Assembly (NCBI GenBank): GCA_013399875.1
Contig: VXAZ01001668.1
Coordinates: forward strand, 1,364,001-1,428,000
Origin: Gymnorhina tibicen
Taxonomy: Eukaryota > Chordata > Aves > Passeriformes > Artamidae
Reading direction: 5' to 3'
Length of the DNA stretch: 64,000 nt
A program made the position numbers and the translations under genes. Below the pieces are notes generated by a model, which saw only the letters and a program-made list of their open reading frames with translations, had not been told where the DNA came from and ran no database searches. This document shows positions 48,821 through 61,558 of the stretch, piece by piece (within the stretch, counting starts at the first letter, position 1; the number at the start of each line of letters is the position of its first letter).

Positions 48821-51800
48821 TGGTTTGGCACATGGCGTGGGGGCAGTGGAGTCACTTGACAGGCCTGTTGCTTAATTAGTTTCAAATCTCAGAGAAGGTT
48901 TCAGGGTAGACATTCTCTCCTGCTTTCACAAATGAAGGTATCTCAGACAAATAAACCCTGAATTCTGGTGCCACAGCTGAGTCAGAATCTCCATCCAGGC
49001 TGGCCAGGTTGCAAAGTCCTGCTGTGAAACCAGCCCTGCAGCCCTGCACGGCTCCAACATCCAGCCTCTCACTTGGGCCCATCTGCTTCGTTTGTGGTTT
49101 TTTTGTATTTTAATTATCCCCACATCCCATTTACTTACTAGCAGAAATGGTTGCCCTGCCTTGGAAATTCTGGGGCCAGATGCATCTTCTGAAGAATAGC
49201 CAGGAACAGCAAAGTGGGCCAGTCCCTGGGATCCTTGCCCATCTTGCAGGTAGCATTGTCTGCCGCAGTATGGAACCTTAGTAGCAGAAATAAGTTAACA
49301 CAGCAGAAATAGATTAATATCTACTGGCTTCAAGCTCAAAACAATAATTTTGTCCCTGAGCTGATCGGTTTCCAGGCCTCCTCAGGCAAGAGTGTGTTTT
49401 TCCACAGTTTGGTACCTTCTTGTGTGAGGCTTATCTACAAAATGGTCACGTTTCTGACCTGCTTAGTAGCAATTACTCTCCCTTCTTCGTGTCAGCTCTA
49501 AGTATACCCAATACATACGAACACAGCCAATGCAAAGTGGCAGAAGGTATTAAAATCGTGCTTAAAATTGCTGCCACCATGTTTACTTCATTCACAGTTG
49601 TTCTCGTGAAGGAGGTGGTTTCTTTGTCTGCAAACGTTTCTTTTCTGTGCTTGCACTCATTGCAATGCAGACTGAATGCTTCTGCATAAACAATTAATCT
49701 GACTTCTTTGCATCAGGCACCCTTTTGATAAATACTGCCGTTGCAACTTGTTTGCACAAGGTGAAGACCTATCGCTTAAAAACATTTACTTGATATATTT
49801 ACATATAATTCTGCATTCTCTCAAGACCTGTTGGCAGCATTAAGTTATTCTACAATGTCAGCTGTTACAAGGTTGTGAGTTTCTTGGCTCCTCAGCGTTG
49901 CATAGAAACAAAGCACTAGCAGACACTTTGCCATTTGGCTGTAATGTTGCTCTCCATTTAACAAAAAAAGCAATTCTTGGATGTCATGTGAGCATCAGTA
50001 TCAGATTTCTGAGCAATTAGACCCGTGGTACAGGTAGATATAAAACTATTGCTGCTGCTGGTGTGTACTAAACCTTTAGTTAGGGCTTTGATGTTCTACC
50101 TGAGTGCTTGCAAACTGTTGCCACCTTAGTCTGTCAGCATTTTTGATGTTCCAAAATGTGAAAACAGTAACCACGTGTCATTAGCAACCTGTTGCTGCTC
50201 AAAGATAAAAGCCAGTGGTGGCAGAAGCAATGTTAACAGCCACACTGCTGTCCTAGAGACACCTTACCTGAGCTGTGCTGTGCACAAGGATTTGTCCTGC
50301 CACCCACTAAAATAATTAATCAGCAAAATATCACGTTGATGAGGACTTCAGAGATGCCTAGATGGGTCCACGAAAATGATCCTTTATACCTGAGGCCAGA
50401 CTCTGTTCTTCAAAGAAATTCTGTTGGCTTCAGTTGTGTTATTCTTAGGAGCAGCGTGTGAATACAATCAGAAGCAGATCTGTAAAGCTGAGGGAAAGTA
50501 TAATACGAATGAATGATTTTTAGAATGATTGCTAGATTAATCTGAGGGAGGGAAAAAAATGTGGGAATTGCAGTTAGTAAGAAGTAACTTATACAGGGAG
50601 GTGTTTGCAACTAAATCATCTGTCACTGAAATGTAAGCGGGCCTGGACGATAGCTGGGGAAAGCAAAACCCTCTAAATGTTGATAGGAAAGTACTTGGAA
50701 GCAAAGTGCTTAGTAACAATCAGAAGAGATGACAGATTGTATTATTGCACAACAATAAGTCTTCAAGGTATTAGAGGTATCAATTTACAGCCCTTTCTAT
50801 ACCATCATTACCTGCCACAGTCTGACTCTAATCACAGCAATAGAAACCAGGGGAGCTCCATGGGTGTTTGTGACTTTCTCTGAATATTTATGAAGGTTAT
50901 AAATGAAATCAGAATCTTGCTCTCTGTTCTTAGCCCATCTGTATAACCATGAAGGCCAAATGAAGCTTTTAGTCATTATACTTAATTGGATGAATGGCCT
51001 TCAAAGCTGTCAATAAGTGGTGTGTTCACAGTAAGGTAATTAATAACGCTATTTCCTTTTGGAAGACATATCATTAGCCATTATTTCTCGAGATACAACA
51101 CTGATGTCTTTATTCAAGGAGGTAATTGGAGGTTACCCACCAATTCCCCACCAGTGACATCATCTTTGCAAACTGAATCTCACAATCTGTCACTTCTGAA
51201 TTCATAATTAGGATATTTTTCTAATGGCAAGTGAATGTTATTGAAAGAAATACCTACTTTGCCGTTACAAGAATAAGCACAGCCGTCCTGAAGAGTGAGG
51301 GGCTTGTAACACAAATAAGGCTTGTGAGTTGTTAGACTGAACATCTGGGGCCTTCAGAATGACTGTGTTGAAGGAACCAGCAGAAGTCAGAAAGCCAAAC
51401 CATCAGCTCTATCACAACCAGTGTGTCACCAAAAATTCTGATGGTATACTTGAACAGACATGCTGCAAATATTGTCTGCTGCAGAACGTATTTGCTAATT
51501 CAGAGTATTTTATGATAACAGATAAAGAGGTTCTGTTAGATTGCCCCTGCTCAGAAAACATATATTATAATATACCACACAGAATGAATGTCCCTTTTCA
51601 CCTCTTAATTAGCTAACATCCTATGCAGTGTAGCTGATTCGTGACCCTAACCTGAGAGGTCAGGAACATGGATAGCAGTGCACTTTGGTGCCATTTATTT
51701 GTTCATCCTATTTTAAAATGCACATGTAAGAATAGCAAGAATCCTCCACCAAGAGGTGAACTGTTCTTGCTGGTGTTGTAAAGCTATCCAGGTAAGTTAC

Positions 51801-54570
51801 ATCTATTTATGTCAGCGTGAAATCCGTAAGCACAGCCATGGTTTTCAGCTGTTTCAGAGAATTATTTTTCTTCTTGCACCACCCGTGTGGGCTCTTCAGT
51901 ACCTTGGGAATTTTGTGAAGGTATAAGTGACAGCGTGGTTTATGCACTGACTTTGATCCGCAGACTTCAAACAAATGCATTCTGCCAGTGTTTGTCACAG
52001 ACCCAAAATTCTAGCAGGAGTTGGAGCCCATTCTGCATCCAAACCCAGGGAGATTGGTTCTGGTTTTACATCCACATCTTACCAATGGCAGGAACACATT
52101 TAATATGGTTTCTGCTTCCCTGACCCTCACTGTTTAATCTCGAGTCACCTGTCACGTGCACTGTCTCCCTGCACCTTGGCTCTATGTTTTGGGAGTGAGC
52201 TGGCCTTCAGCTGCCCCTGGGTCACCTCGTGTACTCCAAAGGGTTCACGATGCAGATGAAGGGTTGCAAAGGACTTCACGAAGCAGTAACATGGCTAATC
52301 ACCAAGCAGCTTTGGAACACATCATCTGGAGCAGGTCCTGAGCAAAAACAGTGTTCAGTGCCTTGGTATTCTTGACCCGGCATGGGAAGATTACTCCTTA
52401 TTTTACCTGTATTGCTTTGCAACACTGACAAGAGCTGTCAGGAGACTGTGGCGTAGTGGAAACTCTCTGGAATTTCTTTCTTGGTGGTTTAAAGATATGG
52501 TGCTAAGCAGTTTCTTCTGGTAAAATATTTTAAGTGGTGACATAATTTCCTTCAAATAACTATCATTTTCAAACCTAATAAAAGTGAGAGCTTTATGGCC
52601 TGTGTTAACTCAAACAGCTCTTTGGAGAATGTCTGACATTTTATGAATACTTATTGTCTTGCTTTTCTACCTGCTCTTAAATAATGAAAAACCTAACACC
52701 TGGAAACACGGAAATATGTCGAGAAGGAAGATCTAACACTTACCACTGCCTGGAATATCAGGCATCAGAATTTCTCATTTGTAAACAATATTATTCTTAC
52801 AGGGCTTGCAGGTATCAGGAAATCTTTATCTCAAAGCCACTGCAGGAAATGTTCAGGATTCAGTGGGTGGGTGCACGCTGACTGACTGGAAAAATTTACC
52901 TCCCTATGCTGAAAATTTAGGTCTTGAAAAGCCATAGGCAGGATGGTCACAAATGGCTCTTGCAGAAGCACAGTGTGAAAGATTGCATAAAATTCTCTCA
53001 TGGGAATGAAGTGAAGTGGTATTTCAAATATAATACAATAAAAATTGAGTTCAGTGTCTGATTCCCTTTTACTTAGTTGACTATATTTGCTATCTGAGTT
53101 ACTATGTGGAAAAGACGACACTTTTCTTTCCCCCAACAATCTCATGCCTCTTTAATCTTTTTTTCCCTTGTAAACAGCCCAGTGTAGTATTTACCTATTT
53201 AAAAACCTAGGGAGAATGCTAGAGCATGGCTGCATTAAAAAAGCAGCATTTAAAGTACAACTTCTTAATTTATTAAGCAGAAAGAAGGTGGATTTTTAAT
53301 GCTAATTTGTTGAATGTATGACAAATTGTAATGCAAACTTGCAGAACAATTAAGACATAATTATTGAGAAGTGAAAGTCTGGCAATAAAACTTCTTTGAA
53401 TTTTGCATTTTAAATATACAGAGTTGAATCCTGGAAATCTTTCTTTGGTAGAAATACTTGTGTGATAAAAGACAGTTCAATAAATGTCCCTTTATCCAAA
53501 TGCATTTCCCAGATGATAGGGAAGATAAAATGATCAAGCCCAGAAGTGTTTTATTTGCAAGAATAAAGTGACTGTTGAATGAGGGTGGGTTTCCAGAGCT
53601 GTACTGAGAGAGGCTGCAGTCAGAGCTGACTGGGGGAGATGGAACTTGGGGCTGCAGCATACAGAACTCCTCTGGGTTTAGGTGGGAGTGGAAAATGTTC
53701 CTTTCGGTTGTGCTCCTGGAGGCACAGCCCATCATTGTAGGACTTGTTCTCCCATTTCCACTCAGGCACCTGTGTACATCACAAACAGAACCGAGGACCA
53801 AGGCCCTCATGGCCCTTTACCTCCTGTTTTGCCCAGCTGAATTAGCAGGATCACAGTGGAAGCTCTTCATGATTCCTGAAGCAGAGCTTGTCACGGGGCA
53901 GTAGATCACTGCCACGATGCACTGTTGGGTTTTTCTGGCATGAAGCAATTAATTCTTGATAAAGAACTTCAAAGACTGTCTTAAAGTCAAGGTACAGTAA
54001 CACGTAACAAAGCCTTTTACTTGTCAAAGAGTACTTACAAGACTAAACACTGGGGACCACACCCTTCCCTCCAAACCGCAAACATCTTTGTGGCCAGAGA
54101 TGCCAAGGTGTGTTTCAGCCCTGCTTCATTAAATCAGTCAGAAAATCTTACTCGGCCTCTCGGGAGAGGATCTGGGCATTATTGCTCAATAGCACAACTG
54201 AAAACACTGGCCCCAGGCACTGAAGTGAAGCAACTGGATGTTGTTTTGCACGGTCTCAGTCTGTGCTTGCAGATGGCTTTGTGCAACAGTAGCTGTCCCA
54301 GGACGATAGGCATGATTTGTGTCTTATATGCCTATAAACCTATCAGTTGAAGGAGTTATTAATGATCATAACCCATCATTATCAGCAGTCTGCTGGATGC
54401 TCAGTCCATTGATTACACTCAAGAACCTCTTGGAAAGGTGTAAAGCAGGAGCACAGTCACCGTTGCATAATGAAATGATTATGTAATGAACGTGTAATTA
54501 TGTAATGCATAAGTAACCTTAAATGTTGCCAAATGTTAACTGTATGAATCACTAGAGGGCAGATTATAAT
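48821..54570. other. Intergenic, gene-free
   Basis: No gene or interspersed repeat is recognised. Open frames of 60-150 codons (for example 53361-53810, minus, 149 codons) lack domains. The most distinctive portion, about 50930-51260, is listed separately. ATTATGTAATG occurs twice at about 54478-54507. Confidence 0.6.
50930..51260. promoter_or_regulatory. Candidate enhancer-like conserved noncoding element
   Basis: It contains clustered homeodomain cores: TAATTAATAA at 51037-51046, TAATTA at 51205-51210, TACTTAATTGG near 50980, CATTAGCCATTA near 51073. It also has a CCAAT-type dyad (AATTGG at 51124-51129 and CCAATT at 51140-51145) and a CAGTGACATCATC segment. No repeat or coding signature. 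Given the presumed EMX2-side gene desert, a homeobox-regulated or EMX2-directed enhancer is conceivable, but this is not demonstrated. Confidence 0.35.
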
Positions 54571-54573
54571 CCC

Positions 54574-54720
54574 TGCTGGGTCCTTCCCTGCTCGCTGCAC
54601 GGGGAGGCAACAGCTCCCAGCAGCAGGTGGGCAGCAGAGGGACCAGCCCTCAGCCCTTCCCAGCACAGCCAGCAGAGAGCAGGGACAGGGGCACGGACAC
54701 ACAGCCCAAGGTCAGCAGGT
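54574..54720. other. GC-rich, AGC/CAG-rich patch
   Basis: The block is markedly GC-richer than its surroundings, dominated by CAGC, GGGCAG and CAGCCAGCAGAG words, with an imperfect CTGCTGG/CCAGCAGCAG self-complementary part. The minus-strand open frames here (Cys/Pro/Leu-rich) are compositional artefacts. It could be a degenerate minisatellite or a GC-rich regulatory patch. Confidence 0.45.
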
Positions 54721-57700
54721 CCGGTGGAGGCTGCGTCCTTCTTCTGAAACAAAGGGGACCACTCTGACTTTTGGCAGAAATCTAGTTTAGTGCCGTTTCT
54801 GGAAGTATAAGAACAGGGCTCTTTACCTTGTTTCCAATTTACGGCAGAATCAAAGCTCCAAACTTGTAACAAGGGCATTTGTGGCAGCATAGCTAATCGT
54901 ATGCCAAAATATTTGAAGGATCAAGGCATTTATGATTATTTTATTACCTCACTGGCATTTAAATATGCACCATATCTCCTCTTTGTTTTGGGGTTTTTTT
55001 TTTGTCCTTTCAGAGATTAAGCAAACTTGTATATTAGTGTAAATTTTCCTCAGTAGCAATTTATAAGAATTTTTAGTTTAAGCTCACTTGAACCCCATAC
55101 CCCACTTTTAGGCTTGGTGTTGGTGTTGTCATAAAGCCATCCTACCGATCCACAGCCGGAACAACCATGGGGGATCTGCTGTGTGCTCTTTAACTGAAAC
55201 AAACCAAAAAAGAGTTGAATGAAGTTTGCGATCAAGACAGCTCTCGTCTTTTCCTCCAAACTGTGGCATAATGATAAAATCAGTAACGTTTCAATTCTTT
55301 GGATTTTTAAAGTAAAGAGAGACTAAATATAGACATGGAGGCCTCTCACTCAGCCTGCTGACCCTGAACCAAGTGACTGCAGGTTACACTGACAAGAGCC
55401 CCATTGTCCTTTTCATTAATCAAACCCACTGAGCCAGGTAAATCTTTAAACAAGATGAATGGGCAGCATTTTTAAAAAGTAAAATAATTCACTAGACTTT
55501 GGATGTGTTTCTCTTTAATTAGTTTGATGAGCACAAAGTCTGAAGCCTTGTCAAACACCCAGTATTAACTTCTGGTGCTGACCTAGAAAAGGAGCGTTGC
55601 AGAGGTAAGAAAATGGGCAGGTGAAACTAAGTGAATAAGAGATCTTTTTTGTGAAGGCCTTTTGCCAGATGAAAAGAATCATTACCACAATGATACTTCT
55701 AATTATACTGTCATTAGGGTACTAGTGCGGGTTCCTATGGTGCATGAAGCTTTCCCTCTTTCAACAACTTGATCCAGAAAGGGTAAAATACAGGTATTAA
55801 CCCTTTCACGGGGAATACAGCTGAATATTTAGGCAAGCTGAAAGAACATATTTTATTTTATAGCCAAGCCATAATATCGTTGGCATTTCTGGAAGATTCA
55901 CAAGGATTTTTTTTATTTTAAATTCAAGTAGTAAACAATACTGTAGAGTAAATTACCTGTCCACTGTGCATCCTTGCCAGAGGCCAAAGATGAAGAAATG
56001 ATGACGTGTGCTTCTCAAGGTAGCCAAAAGGGAATGAAAATGTGCCTTATGGTTGATCTAATTGTTGCCTGACCGGAAAATGTGAGGTGAAGTTTCTGGC
56101 TCTGAGTTGTCCAAGCCATTGAAAGGAGCCAAGAGCAGATAACACTCTGGGCTGCAGAAAACAGAGCTGTTCAAGGTCACTTTCAACTCATGAAGCAGCT
56201 GTTTAATCTATGAGGTGAAAAATACTTGCATTCTTTTATAATTTTCAATCTGCAGATGATTCTATTACATAACATCAAGGTTTTCCCTTTACTGTGGAGG
56301 ACTGGATATTCAACTCCTGTATCCAAAATGGATACAAAATCACAAGCAGCTACAACCCAGGTGTTAAAAATCAGATTCTCTTAGAATCTTTTTATAAGAA
56401 ACCTCCTGCCTAGTGCTTAAATGGTCCTAGACTTTGGATCTCAGGTACAAGATGGCTGAGCACCCTTGTCTAAAAGTTGGTCTGTCCAACTGTGGATTTC
56501 TCACCGTTCTGGATGGATTTTAGCTCATGTTTTGTTCGTCAGCAGCTGATGGTAGGACCATAGCCTGTTCTGGCAGCATGGAACAAAATCATGCCATCTT
56601 CAAGGCAACGAGAGCAGGGGACTTGAACCCTTTGAGAGTTACTCAGAGTGTTAAGTAGGTTGGAGCTCTGCCATCAGGTGTCCCCAGTCAGGGGCTGCTC
56701 CAGGAGATCCAAAATTAGAAGCCTATCATGAAAGCAAAGGGAGAGATGCCTAGAGGAAGGAATCTTGGAGCTCTGGACTGTCCCTGAGGCAGATGTCCTA
56801 AATGCTGGGACGAAATGAGAGTTTTCAGTGGAAGGAATTGAGCGAGGGCAGCAGATCAGAAACCACAACAGCAAAACACATCAAGGCAAAAGGAGAATGG
56901 GCAGCTAGGAAGGGAGATAAATTTCCACAAAATGGGGGGAAAATAACACTGTTTATGTATCCCTGACTTTTTGTGATGCTCGGCCAGCGACGCTGCACTT
57001 CCATGATACAGCTCATTGCAGTTTAAAGTGAGAATGTGGCTATGGAGGTTTTGTGCATCCCAGAAGCTTCTCTTTGATGAATAAGTAGTTATTAGCTCTT
57101 TTGAGACTGGGTACCATTTGGATAATTGGTGAGTGGACTGTGACCTGAAGTGCTGATAAACTGGAGGGAAATAATTCGGAATTCTTTTCAGTCTTACTCC
57201 ATATTGCTTTTGTTTCATGTTCACACAACTCAATCTAGAACATGAATCATTATTTTCATAAGAGAAATCATAATAGGCATAATTTGAAGGAAAAAAAAAG
57301 TAGTAATACTTGTTAATATGAGTAGAATTCAATTAATAAAACACCAAACCACATACTGTGGCTGATTTGTTTCTAAAATATCCTCTTTTCTATTTTAATA
57401 GGCAAATATGTTGTCTGTTGTGGTCACGCTTTTTAAAAGACAGCAGGGTTTATCCTTTCTGCCCCATTTTTTAAATCTTTGGGATTATCCACAACTTAAA
57501 AACAAAGGGCCTGGTCCTTTATGCCTGAAACTGGTGAGAGTTCTGTCTAAAATCATGTGTGACTTCATTTATAGTCATAAAGCAGTACTGGTTTAAGTGA
57601 TGTTGCAACACTGCCTGGCATGTACAGAAAAGAGACCTTTTAACAGGACATTAAAAGGAAAAAAATCTGGGGAACTTATTCTAGTTCTAGCCTTTAGTAA

Positions 57701-58280
57701 ACAGATTTCCAAGTGGAGGAATTGCAATGCTGCATTCCACATGAACTGCAAAATGACCTCGGTTATGTCCTGTCCACTCATTTGTTCCTGTTTCATTAAT
57801 AAGTGCAAAACGTTTTCAAATTTCTTAGACAGTGTTTGTCTTTGTCAACATTTATGGGGCTTCTACTGTATATAATCTCTCCACAAAAATAGAGTTTAAT
57901 AAAAAACACTCAGATTTTTTCAGTTTTCTTATAACACCTCTTCTGCTGATGCTTATAGATTTTTAGGTGATTTTACTCTAATTTTTTAAGTGAAAAGGAG
58001 ATATGAAACTTATTTTTGACATAATTAGAAACCTAAAATGTAAGTTTGCTCACTGAAAACTATATCTTGGAGTTCTTTTGCAATACAAGTTAATTAACTG
58101 GATTTAGATATTTGCAAGATGATATATTTAATGGGATTACTGCTCATATAATGTTCTCAGTGACTGATTTGGAATCCAAGCTCGGGGAACAGAATACTGA
58201 ATTTCCAGCTCTTTGAGAGTTAATGTTGTGTTAAGAGAAAGTACAATTTGAACCTTATTGTTGATGAATAGTGAGGTTAT
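54721..58280. other. Intergenic, gene-free
   Basis: No gene recognised. The minus-strand open frame at 56856-57332 (158 codons) is among the longest outside the gene but has no domain; its DNA is purine-rich on the plus strand over 56820-56950. A stretch with homeodomain cores lies at about 55440-55730 and is listed separately. Confidence 0.6.
55440..55730. promoter_or_regulatory. Candidate conserved noncoding element
   Basis: TAATTA cores occur at 55516-55521 and 55700-55705, with TCATTAGGG at about 55711-55719 and TTTAAACAAG (forkhead-like) near 55446. There is no repeat or open-frame signal. The element is proposed on motif density only. Confidence 0.28.
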
Positions 58281-58289
58281 TCTGGTGAA

Positions 58290-58395
58290 ATGGAGCCGGA
58301 GCCGACAAGGGCTGCACGAGGCAGATGCGGGAGCAGGAGCGCGCGGGGAGCGACATTCCTGCCGGGGCTCGGGGCACGGGGACACCCACACCTGA
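58290..58395. promoter_or_regulatory. CpG-rich mini-island in the gene desert
   Basis: About ten CpG dinucleotides fall within roughly 100 bp (GCCGGAGCCGAC, CACGAGG, ATGCGGG, GCGCGCGGGG, AGCGAC, GCCGGGGCTCGGGG, CACGGGG), embedded in AT-rich DNA. The CpG density suggests DNA that is unmethylated in the germline, or a recent GC-rich insertion. It is too short for a standard CpG-island call. No gene start is recognised beside it; the overlapping open frames differ by frame and strand and have no domain. Confidence 0.5.
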
Positions 58396-61184
58396 ACTCC
58401 TGGCAAGTTCAAGGCAATTGCAGATCTCATCCGAGCATAATGGCCCTTTATTCAGCCCCTGTCTCCCAGGTAGGATCAATTAGATGCTCTGGTCTGCGGG
58501 CTTAAAAATAAACACTCGTGTTTTCATTTGTGTTTAGAATGAAAATGAAGATGCATTTCTTTGCTGCCTGCTCCTGTTGTGGTTTGAAACTGCCGTTATT
58601 TCATGCTTTCAAAATATTGTCTTTTCAATTTAAAAAAAAAAAAAAGGGGGTAAAAGTTAAATGATAACTTGCTCTCGGAAAAGAAATGCAGTAGCCCTGA
58701 CAAAGAATATTTCCATGTGCCAATAGATCCCACATTAGTGTCTATCTTCTTTTTAAGGCAAATATATTTCTGTGTGTCAATTTGGTTCACTACAATGTTA
58801 GAGTTTCGCTCCCAGCACAGGATTTCTCTAATGAATATGATAATTTAAATCTCATGATCAGAGTACTACTTTTTAAAGAAATTTGAACATTTTTTGTTTA
58901 AATGCTATTAAATGTTTCAATATTAGCTCAGTCAAATAACTATTAGATTGGGGAATCTCATTTTAGTGGATGGCTGTGTAACTCTACAGTTCTTCTATAT
59001 TGTAATATTTTTAAAAAGTAATTCATAAGTAAAATGATAATTCATGTTTAACCAGCATCGATTTTAAAATTTAACCGGTGTTCAAAAGCTCCAGTGAATT
59101 CAAATATCCCAACATTTTTATTTGTGAGACTAATTTTAATTTTAAGCTTTGCTAAAATGAAGTCTAAAAGAATTAACTGGATAAGATCATTCAGTTCGCA
59201 GTGGCTCACCAGTGCCCATGCTGGAATGCAGACAGAGAGGGACACACATACCTGCCTTTTCCCCAAGTCAGAGCTAAAATACCTTTGGAAATGATGTGGT
59301 TTCCGTTTGTTTATGTTTTCTTTTCACCCATTTTAGCTAATTTTGTATTACGTATTTTGCCTGTAACATAAAAGCCTTGGTTTAGGTGTGGTTTTGTGCT
59401 CTGGTCAGAGGGTTTCAGTGACACAGATGAGAAACAGAGTGAACTTACCTCACTTTGCAAAGTCAAAATTGAGAGGTCAACCAGAGTCGTGCCAAGGCAA
59501 CACTGAAGTCTGGAGTTTTACATGATTATTAGGTTTTAAGTGTCTCATTCTAACCATTTTAGTACTTGAATAAACAGCTTTTATTAAGCTAAATTTAGAT
59601 CTGTTCTATTTATGAATGCATGAAAATAGGCCTGTTTATTTGTCATGATTTGTCTGTAGTCAAGACAACTGTGAAATGTGCCTTGTACTACGGGGCAATC
59701 ACTAAATAGACCACAATAACTTAATAGCTTACAGAAACCTCTTAAAATATTCTAAGCTCATACATTTGTGAAGAGTTTGGGATCTTAAAATATGATTCCG
59801 TGATTTACCAGCAAAGGAATTTGAATTGTGCCATTGTATTCCTGTTCTGCAGCATGATGTTCTTACTGCTAGCCAGGGCTTTCACTGATGTAAGCCCAGA
59901 TTCTGCATTTCCTTGACTGAACACCAGTGCCACTGTATGAGGGGGAACTGCTGAACTGGAAAGGAGTTTTCTCAGTTCTTCAAATTATCTTCAATTTATC
60001 CCGTGCATATTCTCGCTGTAGGCATCATAGGGGAAAAAAAAAGATCACAACTTTTTTCCAAGGGTCAAAGTGATTTTGTGAGTGAAAAGTCAGGATTTTC
60101 AAAACCCAGCTGGTTGTGGAAACAGCACAGCAATCTTGCACGTCCAGGAGTGGCACTTGCAGTGACAATGTGGAGCATAAGGAACATTTTGGGTGGGCAG
60201 GGATCAGTGAATCAGCTGCCATTTGCTGAGGGCCCTGAAAAAGCACTTGTTGGGCTTTACTTTGGCTCTCAGTATGTGGAATTAGTGTTCACCAGGATGG
60301 AGTTACAGCCACAGGCACAGATAGCAGGGAGATAATGAACTAATGCTCGGAAAAAGAAGGTGGTTTGACCAAGGTATGTGAATGAACAAGGCCAGGGACG
60401 GCGGGTCTGGTTTGACAGTGCTGATAACGGGTGTGCTTGGGGAGTTTCTATCAGCTGAGACTAACACAGTTACCTGTGCAAAGTTATAATAGCGGGGGAA
60501 AACATATTGGAATTAAGTCCCATTAATTTGATTAGTCTATTGTTACAGAGAAATGTAAAATGACATCAGACTGGAGAAGCTTTTAAGAGACCATGTACAA
60601 GATGTGCTCTCTCAGAACACATCATTTATCAGAACTGAAATACTTTGCAAAGTCAGGTGTTGCCAGAATGTCTGAAAATGTTATGACAGTAAGAAAATAT
60701 ATCTTTTGGAATTAACTGATGGTGTCGTTTTGGCTTTTCAATTCAACTTTCAATTTTTTTTTTTCAGTATCCCATTCCATTGCAAGTTGAACTGAAACTA
60801 AGTCTAGCAAAGCATCTGTGTCTGAATTAGTGTAATAATTCTCCATTTACAGAAAGAACAGTCATTTCAAGCACATCTTGACAGATGTATTTTACAACTT
60901 TTTTCTATCTTACATCTTCTATCCACAGATAAGTGAGAAAAAGACAGAGCTGTACTATTGTAAAGACAACATCTGAAAGTACAAAAAAAATGTCCTGCTT
61001 TATTAATCAAAGAACAATTCTGTACTAATAGCAGTTTGGAAAACACAAAATGAAGCTAGAGCATTTGTGAAATTATCATCCATTACACATATTAATTGAC
61101 AGTGCACTCCAGGAATTAATTGATCTGAGCGTGGGATCTGGCAGTTATGGCAGATAGGAATACTCTTCTCTGAGAAGAGGGAAC

Positions 61185-61558
61185 ATGCAGTGCTCGTGCA
61201 AGCTGACAGCATTCTCGGGCTCCTCAGTGAGCGGTGGGAATTGTTTTTCATACTCATCATTTACCCTCACAAGGAGCCACTGGAGATCCTTGGATCAGGC
61301 CTGGGAACAGTTTGGTATTTGCTGTCTCAATTGCAGCCCAAACAGAACATGCAAATGGAGGAGCTCATTGGGAATGCATTTGGCAGCCCTGGGCAACCAG
61401 CTTTTCCCAAAATGAGAGCCTGTGGAAAGCAGTTTTCATCTTCCAAAGCCACTGGCCTTATGGACTTCAGAGCAAATAAGTTTCCAAATAATGAACCTGC
61501 AGTTCAGTTTCTGGCCAAGGTGAACGAGCACACGTTAAGTCATTCAGAAAGGAGATGA
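61185..61558. promoter_or_regulatory. Low-stop-density stretch with octamer motif, candidate conserved element
   Basis: All three plus-strand frames are open across about 61234-61415, the longest giving 122 codons (61190-61558) without a recognisable domain. The DNA includes an exact POU octamer ATGCAAAT at 61349-61356. There is no splice, promoter or poly(A) context for a gene. A conserved enhancer is a possible explanation, and base composition is another. Confidence 0.28.

Noticed and set aside
54457..54890. Cys/Pro-rich minus-strand open frames
   Set aside because: They arise from the GC-rich CAGC-word patch. Low-complexity composition explains the residue pattern.
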